From: Lentibacillus sp. Marseille-P4043
Lineage (GTDB): Bacteria > Bacillota > Bacilli > Bacillales > Amphibacillaceae
Reading direction: 5' to 3'
Assembly (NCBI RefSeq): GCF_900258515.1
Contig: NZ_LT984884.1
Coordinates: 1,313,168 to 1,377,167 of the forward strand
DNA: 64,000 bases
Each line of letters opens with the position of its first letter. The first letter of the stretch is position 1. The position numbers and the translations under genes were made by a program. Positions 50,827 through 61,168 of this stretch are shown piece by piece. The notes under the pieces are model-generated. The model saw only the letters and a list, made by a program, of their open reading frames with translations, was not told the DNA's origin and searched no databases.

Positions 50827-52689
50827 ATGAAAAAATTAGTCATCATGATTGCCATGGTTCTACTTTATACGTTGTCATCCCCGTTTCCTTTGTTAGCTGA
50901 GGAAAATGCGGATAAAAATAGTGAGACACCGGAAGAACTGCCGGAAACAGACGCTGAAAATACAGACAATGGAATTGAAATATATGGCGAGGATATTAGT
51001 GAACTTACAGACGAAGAACTTCAATACATACCCAAAAACTGGCGGGACGGGAATTTTGAAAGTGAGCACAAACGTGAAACACAACCGAAAGCCACATTAA
51101 AGCTTGCCTATCCTGATGTAAATGACTACATTCAATCTAAGAATCTATCAGTGGCTAGAGTAGAGTTAGATCACAAAAGTGAGTTTCCAAAATTTTCTTA
51201 TCGATTTGGATATGGAAGAGTTGAGGGAGTAGTAGCCCACGAAACTGCAAATAATTCTTCAACACTTACAGGTGAGATCAATCATATGACAAATAATTAC
51301 AATAATGCATTCGTCCATGCATTTGTTGATGATTCTCGTATTATTGAAATTCATCCGACTAATTATGCTGCATGGGGAGCAGGACGATTTGCGAATGAGC
51401 GTTTTGTTCATGTTGAGTTAGTAAGGGTTCATAGTTTTGAAGAGTTTGCTAGCTCGATAAACAATTACGCTTCGTACATTGCTTCATTATTATACAAATA
51501 TAATTTGGGTGTTATAGATGCTGAAAGAACGGGACTGGGCACTTTATGGTCCCATAAAGCGGTAAGTATCCACTTAGGTGGTACAACACATGTAGACCCA
51601 CATGGATATTTTGCGCGATGGGGTTATAACTGGGATGATTTCGTTCAACTGGTGAAGTTAAAATACAATGATTACGTTACAACTCCTGATACCCATTCGA
51701 CAAGTAAGCTAGGACACATCGAATCAGACAGTGTTCGTATATACAATGATTTATCTGATTTAGACCAATATAGTACTGCGGGTTCTGAGTACACAAATGA
51801 AGTCTTTTATATTAAGAAGCAAGCTGATTTTAACGGTAAGGTTTATTATTTGATCAGTAGAGAGCCAAGCAGTAAAACCGGAACAGCAGGGTGGGTTGAG
51901 GCTGACGATATGAATGTCCACGAACATACTGGCGTGGACAAGAAGAAGAAAAATTACACAATAATCGGATCTGGAAAGGCGTATAACAAAGCGTGGGGAG
52001 GTAACAAGAATCTAGTTTATAATAATTTATCTTCTTATGCTGGCTCAACATTTAAAATTAATCTTACTGAAAAAGTAGGAAATAATATTTGGTATAGAGG
52101 AATTCTTGGTGGTAAAGAAGTATGGATCCATTCAAGTTATATAATGGGCTTTACAGATGTGAAGGAAGGATCGTCACACTACAATGGAATATATGCTTTA
52201 GTCGATATGGGTGCGATTAGAGGGTATACACTTGAAAATGGTACAAAAGAGTATCGACCATCAGTTAAGATTACCCGTTCTCAAGCGGCTGTAATGTTTA
52301 CCAAAGCACTTGATTTACCAATTCCAAATAATGTAGATGAGGTCCTTAATCATTATAGTGATGTTGATGGTTCACACTATTATGCAGACGCAATAGCTGC
52401 AACTTATCAAGCAGGTATTTTTAAAGGAAGTAATGGCAAATTCATGGATGGACCACTTACACGTGAACAAATGGCCACTGTCATAGCTAAGGCTTATGAT
52501 CTACGCGATACTGGAACGAATACTGGAATTAAACTTGATAATGTTTCACCTTCTCACAGGGAGAGCGTTTCGTTGCTTGCACAAAGCGGAATAACGAACC
52601 AACTAGCTGACTTTCGTCCAAAAGAGACAGTTACACGTGGACAATTTGCTACATTCCTGCATTTAGCTATTCAACAACAGAATAAATAG
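50827..52689 (+). CDS. N-acetylmuramoyl-L-alanine amidase with SH3-like and SLH domains
   Basis: A 620-aa secreted cell-wall hydrolase. Order: signal peptide (about 1-25, cleavage after LLA), acidic linker, Amidase_2/PGRP-type domain (about 110-270) with zinc-ligand His in VVAHETANNSS and a later WSHKAVSIHLGGTTHVDPHG, two GW/SH3-like repeats (about 290-435), then three SLH motifs (about 440-620; TRSQAAVMFTKAL, TREQMATVIAKAY, TRGQFATFLHLAI). SLH domains attach it to wall polymers. It is likely an autolysin involved in wall turnover or daughter-cell separation. acggagg lies before the ATG. Confidence 0.93.
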   Translation: MKKLVIMIAMVLLYTLSSPFPLLAEENADKNSETPEELPETDAENTDNGIEIYGEDISELTDEELQYIPKNWRDGNFESEHKRETQPKATLKLAYPDVNDYIQSKNLSVARVELDHKSEFPKFSYRFGYGRVEGVVAHETANNSSTLTGEINHMTNNYNNAFVHAFVDDSRIIEIHPTNYAAWGAGRFANERFVHVELVRVHSFEEFASSINNYASYIASLLYKYNLGVIDAERTGLGTLWSHKAVSIHLGGTTHVDPHGYFARWGYNWDDFVQLVKLKYNDYVTTPDTHSTSKLGHIESDSVRIYNDLSDLDQYSTAGSEYTNEVFYIKKQADFNGKVYYLISREPSSKTGTAGWVEADDMNVHEHTGVDKKKKNYTIIGSGKAYNKAWGGNKNLVYNNLSSYAGSTFKINLTEKVGNNIWYRGILGGKEVWIHSSYIMGFTDVKEGSSHYNGIYALVDMGAIRGYTLENGTKEYRPSVKITRSQAAVMFTKALDLPIPNNVDEVLNHYSDVDGSHYYADAIAATYQAGIFKGSNGKFMDGPLTREQMATVIAKAYDLRDTGTNTGIKLDNVSPSHRESVSLLAQSGITNQLADFRPKETVTRGQFATFLHLAIQQQNK

Positions 52690-52709
52690 AACTTGGGATA
52701 ATGCCCATC

Positions 52710-52755
52710 AAAGAAAACCGGAGATGAATAATTCATTTCCGGTTTTCTTTGTATG
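52710..52755 (+). terminator. Terminator after the amidase gene
   Basis: AAAGAAAACCGGA pairs with TTCCGGTTTTCTTT around a 14-base loop. Confidence 0.9.
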
Positions 52756-52823
52756 GGTTATTTATACTTCACCTTTACAAAGATTTTACAAAGGGTTACT
52801 ATTTCCTAGAGGTGATATAAGCA

Positions 52824-54689
52824 ATGAACTTTTTACGATCCCTTTCTAAAAGTTACTTCTTATTTTTTATAATAATAATCGCAGTAAAGTTTTTATTTTT
52901 ACGATACCTACTATTTAGGGACTATTCTATTATTAATACATTTTGGTATGAGTTAAGTATTGTTATCATTCTTTTTACTATCATTGAATTATTTTTGAAA
53001 AAGAGTAAAATCATAACTTATATCATCCTGGATTTTATTTTATCCTGTCTCTTTTTCGGTATGGTTGTTTATGAAAAGTATTTTGGTACAATTCCAACCT
53101 ACTATGATTTAGGACAATTGAATCAGGTAGGTTCAGTAGGAGAAAGCACATTGATGCTCATTTCCCCGATGGACTTCCTCTTCTTCTTAGATTTTGTCAT
53201 CATTGGGATTCTGTTCAGCATGAGAAGATTTTTGCGCTTCCCGGTTAATATAAATCTTTCCAAATGGTTTGTCTCTGTCGTATTGTTCATCTGTCTTCTT
53301 ATTTCGATTAGTAATTTTATGGTACATCGCGATGAGAGAATACTAGATCAGGCATTATTTTCGGAAAATAACGGCCTTCTCAACTCGCAATTTATCAAAG
53401 GATATAGGGATAGTGTTGCGTCATCACACACCCAAATTGCCAATAGTGTGGATGAGATAATTAAACTAAAGGGAAATGATCCTGTACCTTTTGCACAGCA
53501 TGACAACTATGGTGTGGCAGAGGGTAAAAATTTAATTATTCTCCAGATTGAATCACTGCAGGATTTTGTGATTGGTTTAAAACTTAATGGCCAAGAGATC
53601 TCTCCGAACTTAAATAAGTGGGTGGAAGATAGCTATTACTTTACCAATGTATTCCAACAAATAGGGTCAGGGAATACGTCAGATGCTGAGTTTATTATGA
53701 ACACATCGATTTACCCAAAAGGTGAAACACCTACATCCAAATACGTTGCGGACAAAAAGCTAACGAGTTTGCCCAATGTGTTGAAAGACCAAGGATACTA
53801 TACCGCAACATTTCATGCGGATACAGTAAAATATTGGGATCGTAATATTTTGTATCCGGCATTAGGATTTGATCAATATTACGATACCGAATACTATGGT
53901 GAAAACGATGTTGTTGGACATGGCTCTTCCGACGGATATTTTTATGATAAAACAATGGACAAACTGGTCGAATTTAATAATGAAAACAAACCTTTTTATG
54001 CGCATGTTATATCTTTAACAAGTCATACACCATTTGAAATGCCAGCGGATAAACGTATGTTAAAACTCCCTAAGAAATATAAAGGGACATTTATTGGCAA
54101 TTACCTGCAATCCGTCCATTATGCTGACTATGCACTAGGGCAGTTTTTTGAGGGCTTAAAACAGGAAGGACTATGGGAGGATTCGATAATTGCGTTATAT
54201 GGTGATCATTCCGGTGTACATGGTAAGTTGCTCCAAGATAAGGATGTAACGCTATTACATGAACTTCTTGGTAATCCATATTCATTGCTTAATCGGTTCA
54301 ACATTCCATTTGTAATAGATATACCGGGAGAGACGGAAGATACTGGTAAGGAAATCGATTCGATCGGTGGACAGCTGGATATGATGCCGACCATTCTTAA
54401 CTTGATGGGGATCACTCCACAGGGATTATATTTTGGACAGGATCTATTTCAGTACCAACATAATTTATTAGGGATGCGATACTATTTGCCAACGGGGGCA
54501 TTTTTCAATGATGACCTATTATATATACCGGAGACGAGTAGGCATGATATCCGTATGTACGATTTAAAGGGTAAGAATCGATTTGATACCATAACAAATC
54601 CGGTAAATTACTTCGATGAAGACTATGAAAAAATGTTAAAGCTTTATGAATGGTCGGATGCTTATTTTGAAAGTTTAAAGAAAAAATAG
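52824..54689 (+). CDS. LtaS-family lipoteichoic acid synthase / sulfatase
   Basis: A 621-aa polytopic enzyme: five membrane helices in the first 170 residues, then an extracellular sulfatase-fold domain. The catalytic Thr is T285 in GSGNTSDAEF, and metal residues appear in ILQIESLQ (E243) and YGDHSGVHG. LtaS-type enzymes transfer glycerol-phosphate from phosphatidylglycerol to lipoteichoic acid. Bacilli encode several paralogues (LtaS, YfnI, YqgS, YvgJ), and which one this is cannot be told. It starts the envelope gene block running to the window end. Confidence 0.92.
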   Translation: MNFLRSLSKSYFLFFIIIIAVKFLFLRYLLFRDYSIINTFWYELSIVIILFTIIELFLKKSKIITYIILDFILSCLFFGMVVYEKYFGTIPTYYDLGQLNQVGSVGESTLMLISPMDFLFFLDFVIIGILFSMRRFLRFPVNINLSKWFVSVVLFICLLISISNFMVHRDERILDQALFSENNGLLNSQFIKGYRDSVASSHTQIANSVDEIIKLKGNDPVPFAQHDNYGVAEGKNLIILQIESLQDFVIGLKLNGQEISPNLNKWVEDSYYFTNVFQQIGSGNTSDAEFIMNTSIYPKGETPTSKYVADKKLTSLPNVLKDQGYYTATFHADTVKYWDRNILYPALGFDQYYDTEYYGENDVVGHGSSDGYFYDKTMDKLVEFNNENKPFYAHVISLTSHTPFEMPADKRMLKLPKKYKGTFIGNYLQSVHYADYALGQFFEGLKQEGLWEDSIIALYGDHSGVHGKLLQDKDVTLLHELLGNPYSLLNRFNIPFVIDIPGETEDTGKEIDSIGGQLDMMPTILNLMGITPQGLYFGQDLFQYQHNLLGMRYYLPTGAFFNDDLLYIPETSRHDIRMYDLKGKNRFDTITNPVNYFDEDYEKMLKLYEWSDAYFESLKKK

Positions 54690-54846
54690 CGCGCAAGACG
54701 TAAAGGTATTCAAGCGAAAATTAACGGTTCTATAAAAATGATACGTTCAGTAATGGTATGAAATATGATAAAATACTAGTTGTGAGACAATAAGAGTGTT
54801 TGCGATGACAATATTCTTGTTAGTAAATGTGAAAGAGGTATTACGC

Positions 54847-56385
54847 TTGAAATCTAAATTAGGATTGGCAAGCGTCCTTTTTATTGGGGCGTCATTGCTG
54901 TTAAAAATATCTGGTCTTATTCGTGATATGGTAATCGCCTACTATTTTGGAGACAGCTATGTAGCAGATGCCTATTTAGCGGCGTTTATCATTCCGAATA
55001 TGTTTATATTGTTCATGACAACGGGTATGAAGAATGCATTTGTACCCAGTTATATTGAATCATTAGAAAAACAACGAGGAAATTATCATTTAGCCCAAGT
55101 TTTTAAAGGTACGATTGTAATAAGTTTCATAGTCTCGATAATTGGAATGGCACTGGCACCATTATATATTCCATTATTGTATCCAGAATTTAACGTTGAT
55201 GCTACTCAAATTGCTGTTTGGGTTACGATCATCTTCTTTGCCACTATCGTATTTGTCGGAATGAATGCTGTTTTAGAAGCTCTATTTGATGCAGAAAACA
55301 AATTTTCGTTATCGATGGTTTCACAAATTCTGGTTATTTTATCTTCCATAGTGGCTGCTATTCTATTTGCTAATCAAATAGGCGCATATTCACTAGCCAT
55401 TGGTTATTTAGCTGGGACAATTATTTCCTTACTGTTCAAACTCATTTTAGTGATGCCACGTAAAAAGCTCAAGTTAAAGAGGAAGTTTGACTGGTTGGAA
55501 ATAAAGCAATTTTATTGGGTCTTTATACCTGTTGGATTAACCGTTGCTGTTGGACAAATTAACTTAATGGTTGGAAGTATCTTTGCTAGTTATTTTGAAG
55601 AAGGTGCTGTAACGTATATTAATTACGCCAAAAATCTTGTCCATATGCCACAGGGAATCTTCGGGGTAACGATTGGAACGATTGTATTTCCATTGCTTTC
55701 AAAAGCAATTGCAACAGACAACCATAAATTGTTTAAACGTGGAATTGAAAAAGGACTAACATTGATGTTTCTTATTCTGCTTCCCTCTATTATAGGAATG
55801 TTATTGTTAATGCCTAACATTATTGAATTGTTATACCAACGCGGGGCATTTACCGCTGATGCAGTACAAGCCACGACACAAGTTGCCTATCTGTATTTTG
55901 GTTCGGTATTATTTTTTAGTCTAAATAATATTATCAATAAAGGATTTTATTCGTTAAAGAAAGGTCACTTAATTCTGGTAATTAGTGGATTATCTATTCT
56001 ATTAAATATTGTTTTAAGCTTTATTTTTACAGCCTGGATTGGCTATAGAGGGATTCCATTGGCAGCGTCTGTAATGGCAATGTGCTATGTAGGGGCACAA
56101 TTTGTTGTATTTTATAAATTAATCGGTGGATTGAAATTAAAGGCTTTAGCAGTTGAATTTATAAAAATAATTGTTGCTACTGCCATTATGAGTGGTGCAA
56201 TATACCCAATTTTATTATTGATCAATGGGTGGTATAATATTATTCAAATTGTAGTGGTAGCCTTAGCAGGTGCAATTGTGTACATTGCAAGTGCTTATTT
56301 ACTAAAATCTGAGGCTTTACTATTTATGGTAGATAAATTCCTGAAGAAAAAATCGGTAACAAAGGAGTCTACTTTGGATGAATAA
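54847..56385 (+). CDS. MurJ/MVF-family lipid II-type flippase
   Basis: A 512-aa polytopic protein of the MOP superfamily (MurJ/MviN type) with about 14 helices. Typical features: KISGLIRDMVIAYYFG at the start, YINYAKNLVHMPQGIFGVTI and the FSLNNIINKGFYSLKKG segment. Members flip undecaprenyl-linked precursors outward. The TTG at 54847 with aaagagg upstream and the family start MKSKLGLAS are preferred over a GTG at 54796. It overlaps the next gene by 8 bases. It may serve a wall glycopolymer rather than peptidoglycan, given its neighbours. Confidence 0.88.
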   Translation: MKSKLGLASVLFIGASLLLKISGLIRDMVIAYYFGDSYVADAYLAAFIIPNMFILFMTTGMKNAFVPSYIESLEKQRGNYHLAQVFKGTIVISFIVSIIGMALAPLYIPLLYPEFNVDATQIAVWVTIIFFATIVFVGMNAVLEALFDAENKFSLSMVSQILVILSSIVAAILFANQIGAYSLAIGYLAGTIISLLFKLILVMPRKKLKLKRKFDWLEIKQFYWVFIPVGLTVAVGQINLMVGSIFASYFEEGAVTYINYAKNLVHMPQGIFGVTIGTIVFPLLSKAIATDNHKLFKRGIEKGLTLMFLILLPSIIGMLLLMPNIIELLYQRGAFTADAVQATTQVAYLYFGSVLFFSLNNIINKGFYSLKKGHLILVISGLSILLNIVLSFIFTAWIGYRGIPLAASVMAMCYVGAQFVVFYKLIGGLKLKALAVEFIKIIVATAIMSGAIYPILLLINGWYNIIQIVVVALAGAIVYIASAYLLKSEALLFMVDKFLKKKSVTKESTLDE

Positions 56386-57298
56386 AAAACAGCTGATTAT
56401 GAAAATCTTAAAACCTATAAATCTTCCGGTAACTAAATTCATACTAAAACGCCATTACCAAGCATCAAAGGAGTTATCTTCAACCAAAGGTGCCAAACGT
56501 ATACTAGTTTTAGCACCTCATATGGATGATGAAACGATTGGGCCTGGAGGAGTTATTCGGAAACATGCCAATGAAGGCGCGGAAGTTCATTGTGTTTTTA
56601 TCACCGATGGATCAAATAGTGTGAGTGATTTAAGCAAAGAGGAACTAACCAATGCACGTATGGATGAAATGGAGAAAGTTAAAAATATACTAGGGATCAC
56701 TGACATCCATTACTTAGGTTTGCCAGATGGTCATGTAGAAAGCAATAAAGATACACAAAAAAAGTTAGCTGAGGTTATTAAGTCTATCAACCCAGATTTA
56801 ATTTACTGTACTTCATTTGTGGATGCACATCCTGATCATACTGCTACGGCAACCATTTTATCAGATGTTTTGAAGCAAACAGACAATCATAATTTCGCTA
56901 TTCGCTTATATGAGATTAATTGTCCTATCCCACCAAAGTATATTAATTGTGTAGTAGATATTTCAGATACAGTGATAGAAAAGGACAAAGCGGTAGATAT
57001 TTTTGCTTCACAGACCATTGCGTTTGATGGATTTTTAGAACTAAATAGACTGAAATCCAATCTTGTTCAGGATGAGGTTTCGGCTGTTGAAGCGTTTTTT
57101 GAACCTTCTATTTCAATGTTTATACATCATTGTGATCGGCTTAGAGAAGACAAACAGCCATTCCCGGAAATATTTAAGCAGGCTAATCGAACGGATACGT
57201 TATTGTGGGCTATCTATAAAAACTTCAAAAGAAAGCAAATGTTTTATGAAGATAGTCTTAAAGATTATGAATATCTTAAATTGCGAAAGTCATCCTGA
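56378..57298 (+). CDS. PIG-L-family sugar deacetylase
   Basis: A 306-aa zinc-dependent de-N-acetylase of the GlcNAc-PI/LmbE type. The metal motif is PHMDDETIGPGG (Asp-Asp pair; the common His-Pro-Asp-Asp-Glu is varied to Pro-His-Met-Asp-Asp-Glu) and the second His is in VDAHPDHTATA. Substrate unknown; GlcNAc-containing lipid or polymer precursors are typical. It overlaps the MurJ-like gene by 8 bases and is followed after 11 bases by the GNAT gene, so the three are probably made together. Confidence 0.9.
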   Translation: MNKKQLIMKILKPINLPVTKFILKRHYQASKELSSTKGAKRILVLAPHMDDETIGPGGVIRKHANEGAEVHCVFITDGSNSVSDLSKEELTNARMDEMEKVKNILGITDIHYLGLPDGHVESNKDTQKKLAEVIKSINPDLIYCTSFVDAHPDHTATATILSDVLKQTDNHNFAIRLYEINCPIPPKYINCVVDISDTVIEKDKAVDIFASQTIAFDGFLELNRLKSNLVQDEVSAVEAFFEPSISMFIHHCDRLREDKQPFPEIFKQANRTDTLLWAIYKNFKRKQMFYEDSLKDYEYLKLRKSS

Positions 57299-57309
57299 GG
57301 TGATAGAGA

Positions 57310-58356
57310 ATGGCAATCCGATATTATAAAACTGGTGATGAAGGGCAAATTCAAGAGCTTTTTAAAAAGGTTTTTAACAAAGAACGGACACTTGAACACT
57401 GGGAATGGAAATATATAAAAAACCCGCAATCGTTAAATCCATTTATTCTTGTATACGAGGAAGATCAGAAAATAATTGGTCATATTGCGTTATGGGTAGC
57501 AAACGCATATATGGAAGGAAAGGCTACAAAGGTAGCACTCCGCGTGGATACAATGGTTGATCCAGAAGCACGTGGGAAAGGTATCTATCGGAAGCTGAAC
57601 GAAGCAATGCTGGCTGAAGCTAAGGAATCAGGCATAAGCTTGCTATACGGATTCCCGGCACCAAAAGCAAAAGAGCTTTTATTGAATACGACAAATGCAA
57701 ACTATGTTGAAGACATTTCACGGTATATGCTGATCCTAGATCCAGGTGCAATAGCTGCAAATATGTATTCATTTTTATCTCCAATCAAATCAGTGGGCAG
57801 GGTATTTAAGCGCCTCAAACAGAGAAAGCTGAAAAAAACTTCTCTACCCGTAGGATGGAAGGTAGAAGCTGTCGAGCATTGTGATCAGCGGTTTGATCAG
57901 CTAGCTGAAAAGGTGAAGACGATTAAACCAATTATGTTAAAACGAGATGCCGACTATCTTAACTGGAGATATTTAAATCATCCTGAAAATAATTATACGA
58001 TCCTTGCCTTGACAAATAATGACGAATTACAAGGTTATGTAACTGTCAATAAGAGAAAAAGGGATTTTAAAAATGGACAAGCGATGATTGGCTTTATTAT
58101 TGATTATCTAGCAGTTGAAGATAAAGCAGTTTGGGAAATCCTACTTTACAGTGCATTAACCGAATTACAAGATGTCGACATGATACAGGCATGGGGATTT
58201 CCAGGTAATATTGGAACGGAATCCCTGTTGCATTTTGGCTTTAAAGAGAAAGATAAGCCAATGCCGCTTATTGTCCATGAATTAGAGAATAATAGAAACC
58301 GTTATAAAAATAACCATGACTGGTGGTTAACTCAAGGTGACGTCGATTCTTTTTAA
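57310..58356 (+). CDS. GNAT-family N-acetyltransferase
   Basis: A 348-aa protein with a GNAT domain in the first 150 residues (KVALRVDTMVDPEARGKGIYRKLNEA contains the acetyl-CoA loop; read in part RGKGIYRKLNEA) and a second divergent GNAT-like half (residues 190-340), an Eis-like tandem arrangement. With the PIG-L deacetylase upstream it suggests deacetylation followed by re-acylation of an amino sugar. gaggtgat precedes the ATG. The substrate is unknown. Confidence 0.85.
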   Translation: MAIRYYKTGDEGQIQELFKKVFNKERTLEHWEWKYIKNPQSLNPFILVYEEDQKIIGHIALWVANAYMEGKATKVALRVDTMVDPEARGKGIYRKLNEAMLAEAKESGISLLYGFPAPKAKELLLNTTNANYVEDISRYMLILDPGAIAANMYSFLSPIKSVGRVFKRLKQRKLKKTSLPVGWKVEAVEHCDQRFDQLAEKVKTIKPIMLKRDADYLNWRYLNHPENNYTILALTNNDELQGYVTVNKRKRDFKNGQAMIGFIIDYLAVEDKAVWEILLYSALTELQDVDMIQAWGFPGNIGTESLLHFGFKEKDKPMPLIVHELENNRNRYKNNHDWWLTQGDVDSF

Positions 58357-58458
58357 CGGAATTGTTACTTGTTAAGGATTGAATTTCCTATTGTAATTCT
58401 ATATAATGAGTTGGAATACTATAATTGAGTAAAAATATGAAACTTAAAAAACTACCTA

Positions 58459-58521
58459 TAAGTGCGTGTTCAAAAGTTGCAGCTTATCGTTTGGTTACTT
58501 TTTGAACATCCTCTTTAGATA
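58459..58521. repeat. R2 MITE remnant
   Basis: AAGTGCGTGTTCAAAAGTTG at the left and TTTTTGAACATCCTCTTT at the right match the end and an internal block of the R2 element at 34411-34772, with most of the middle missing. It lies just before the tagO start. Confidence 0.7.
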
Positions 58522-58564
58522 GCACCAACGTATATGTACGCTTAAGATTCATAGGAGGATTCAA

Positions 58565-59614
58565 ATGGGATATATCGCTTTAGTCATTTGCTTTGTAGCA
58601 TCTATTTTACTAACACCTGTTGTAAAAAAACTAGCAATTAAGATTGGTGCCGTTGACCAACCAAATAATAGAAAAGTTCATAAAAAGATTATGCCTCGAC
58701 TAGGTGGCTTAGCTATTTTTATCAGTTTTATAATTGGAGTTTTACTATTTTTGCCAGACACTATTGCAGCATGGCCAATTATAACGGGGGCTACTTTAGT
58801 AACGTTAATCGGTGTATTAGATGATATATATGGATTATCGGCAAAAGTAAAATTTTCCGGACAGCTGGTGGCAGCGCTTGTTACGGTTCTTGGTGGTGTA
58901 CAAATTGAATTTATTACACTACCATTTGGAGATAAAATAGAATTTGGATATTTTGCTATTCCACTTACGATTCTATGGATTGTAGCAATTACAAATGCTA
59001 TTAATCTAATTGATGGATTGGATGGTCTAGCTGCAGGAGTATCATCGATTGTGCTATTAACGATCTCTGGAATGGCCATTTCCATGGGAAGTATGGCAGT
59101 CGCCCTCATTGGACTCATCGTCTTTGGTAGTACATTGGGTTTTCTCCTGTACAATTTTCACCCTGCCAAGATTTTTATGGGTGATACAGGCTCTCTGTTT
59201 TTAGGCTATATGATCAGTGTGCTATCAGTAATGGGTCTATTTAAAAATGTGGCGATATTTTCTTTGATCGTACCAATTATTATCCTTGGAGTACCGATAC
59301 TTGATACAACATTTGCGATTATTCGTCGTGCTGTCCAACGAAAGCCATTAACTGCACCGGATAAATTGCACCTGCATCATTGTTTACTACGATTAGGATT
59401 CACACACCGGCAAACAGTAGTCATGATTTATACTATGAGTGGATTGTTCAGTCTAGCAGCAATCATCTTCACTCGGGCAACTATGTGGGGATCGACGTTA
59501 CTTCTATTTGGATTACTAATCGTTATCGAATTAATTGTGGAAGTTACCGGTTTAATCAGTGAAAATTACCGACCGATATTGAAGTTAGTACAAGGTAATA
59601 AAGTTAAAAAATAA
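58565..59614 (+). CDS. tagO: Undecaprenyl-phosphate GlcNAc-1-phosphate transferase (TagO/WecA-type)
   Basis: A 349-aa polytopic enzyme that transfers GlcNAc-1-phosphate to undecaprenyl phosphate, the first committed step of wall teichoic acid and related glycopolymers. Signatures: the N-terminal QPNNRKVHKKIMPRLGG, the Asp-rich TLIGVLDDIYGL, NAINLIDGLDGLAAG and HPAKIFMGDTGSLFLG, and the substrate-specific loop KLHLHHCLLRLGFTHRQ. taggagg precedes the ATG. It stands alone after an R2 remnant and before a bidirectional terminator. Confidence 0.95.
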   Translation: MGYIALVICFVASILLTPVVKKLAIKIGAVDQPNNRKVHKKIMPRLGGLAIFISFIIGVLLFLPDTIAAWPIITGATLVTLIGVLDDIYGLSAKVKFSGQLVAALVTVLGGVQIEFITLPFGDKIEFGYFAIPLTILWIVAITNAINLIDGLDGLAAGVSSIVLLTISGMAISMGSMAVALIGLIVFGSTLGFLLYNFHPAKIFMGDTGSLFLGYMISVLSVMGLFKNVAIFSLIVPIIILGVPILDTTFAIIRRAVQRKPLTAPDKLHLHHCLLRLGFTHRQTVVMIYTMSGLFSLAAIIFTRATMWGSTLLLFGLLIVIELIVEVTGLISENYRPILKLVQGNKVKK

Positions 59615-59620
59615 ATGTAT

Positions 59621-59664
59621 AAAAAAGGATCGACACATTACTTAATGGGTGTCGATCCTTTTTA
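59621..59664. terminator. Bidirectional terminator between tagO and the GT-C gene
   Basis: AAAAAAGGATCGACAC pairs with GTGTCGATCCTTTTT around a 13-base loop, with T-runs on both strands. Confidence 0.92.
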
Positions 59665-59673
59665 TAGGTGTAT

Positions 59674-61167
59674 CTATTCAAGTTTTACAAAGTCCTCGCT
59701 ATCCCTAGCACTTTTTATCAACTTAATAAAACTGTCATGGTACCGGTCTTCTCGAATTGGACCAGTTTGTAAATATACACCTGCTGCATGATTAGGGCTA
59801 ATTCGCTCCCTTAACGCTTTAACGGATTCCTTTTCAGCGAAATAGGGTTGAAAGTGAACTTTAATATATTGTAAATCTGGTCGTAAATAACGAGCATGAA
59901 TGTTTTCAAAAGCGATAATACTTCCGGCTGGAATTTCCTCGTACGTTTCTTGCACTTTATTTACCGTGTCTGCGTAATCAGGGGAAGGGCTCAGTAATGA
60001 TGTATAGGTGTTATAGCCAACATTCATTACGAAGGCTATCCCAAGCACGAGAAGTAAAAATCCACGCCAACGTGCCCAATCCCGTTGCTTTAATTGAGTG
60101 ACCCAACTAATAAAAAACAGCCATAACATCAGTGTTGCCGGACCGAGCAATCGAAAATTAAATGGATCAAAATGGGCATTCCATCGCATGTAAACAATTG
60201 CTATAAAATAAACAAGACCAACAAATAAAAACATTCCTGGCAGAAGGAATTGCCTTCTGTTTAGGCTAAATAATGCACGTATATGCCTTGGTCGTACAAA
60301 AAGCAGCAGCCCAACTAGCAAGATGATTATACTTTCTGCAACATATACATGACTGCTAGTAGCTAACGTGTTAAATTCAGCAACTAAACCTTGCCACAGC
60401 ATGATCATAAATTCAGATGCCGTTTCTGCACGAGGGATACGCTCCATTCCGGTTAAGAGCCCCGTTTGCAGATAATTATAAAACAAATAGATTCCCGCAA
60501 TTAGCATCGGTATACTTCCAGCAATCCAGCATGTAAGCATGTGTCTCCATTGTTTAGAAAATAGATAATAGAATCCAATTAATCCAACGATGCCAGCACC
60601 AATTAGGCCAATGTATCGCATAAAAAAGAGAAACAATGCAGCGAACATCATATGAAAGGCATACCGAATTTTATTTGCTTCGACATAGTTTACAATCCCA
60701 TACACAAGCCAAATCATTCCAAATATAAATGGTACTTCAGACCATGTATAAACAAAAACGGTTGTAAAGGTGCTAATAAAGAATATCATGCCAACAATAG
60801 GAGCCCGTTGTTTAAACAAACATTTGATCAAGACGAAACAGAGACCTAGAAGTAAAATATTAACAAGTTTTGCCGCCCAAAACACGCCCACACCAGTTAC
60901 AAAGGAGGCGATTGCAATTAACGCAGGGTAACCAATCGGCCAAGTTGCGAAATATGTACTTATTTCAGGAACTAAATTGATGGTTGTCATGCCGTTTCCA
61001 TTTAGAAGGTTTTCAGCCATCTGTAAATAGTGTGTTGAATCTGATGTAAGAAAGCCATCAGGTTGCAGTTTGGATTGGATAATAATAAAAATGCTATATA
61101 CAATAAATATAAGGAGTAACCATAAATTAGTAGATTTTAAGATACGTTTAATCGGATAATCAGCCAT
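59674..61167 (-). CDS. GT-C-type polytopic glycosyltransferase
   Basis: A 497-aa membrane protein with about eleven helices. An early loop holds SDSTHYLQMAENLLNG, a DxD-like acidic site in the first extracytoplasmic loop characteristic of GT-C (ArnT/Pmt/GT39-like) enzymes, and the C-terminal 100 residues form a soluble domain. GT-C enzymes use polyprenyl-phosphate sugars as donors on the outer face of the membrane. Only one base separates its start from the stop of the PAP2-like gene. Together with the DprE1/DprE2-like genes it could use polyprenyl-phosphate pentose. Confidence 0.75.
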   Translation of the reverse strand: MADYPIKRILKSTNLWLLLIFIVYSIFIIIQSKLQPDGFLTSDSTHYLQMAENLLNGNGMTTINLVPEISTYFATWPIGYPALIAIASFVTGVGVFWAAKLVNILLLGLCFVLIKCLFKQRAPIVGMIFFISTFTTVFVYTWSEVPFIFGMIWLVYGIVNYVEANKIRYAFHMMFAALFLFFMRYIGLIGAGIVGLIGFYYLFSKQWRHMLTCWIAGSIPMLIAGIYLFYNYLQTGLLTGMERIPRAETASEFMIMLWQGLVAEFNTLATSSHVYVAESIIILLVGLLLFVRPRHIRALFSLNRRQFLLPGMFLFVGLVYFIAIVYMRWNAHFDPFNFRLLGPATLMLWLFFISWVTQLKQRDWARWRGFLLLVLGIAFVMNVGYNTYTSLLSPSPDYADTVNKVQETYEEIPAGSIIAFENIHARYLRPDLQYIKVHFQPYFAEKESVKALRERISPNHAAGVYLQTGPIREDRYHDSFIKLIKSARDSEDFVKLE

Positions 61168-61168
61168 G

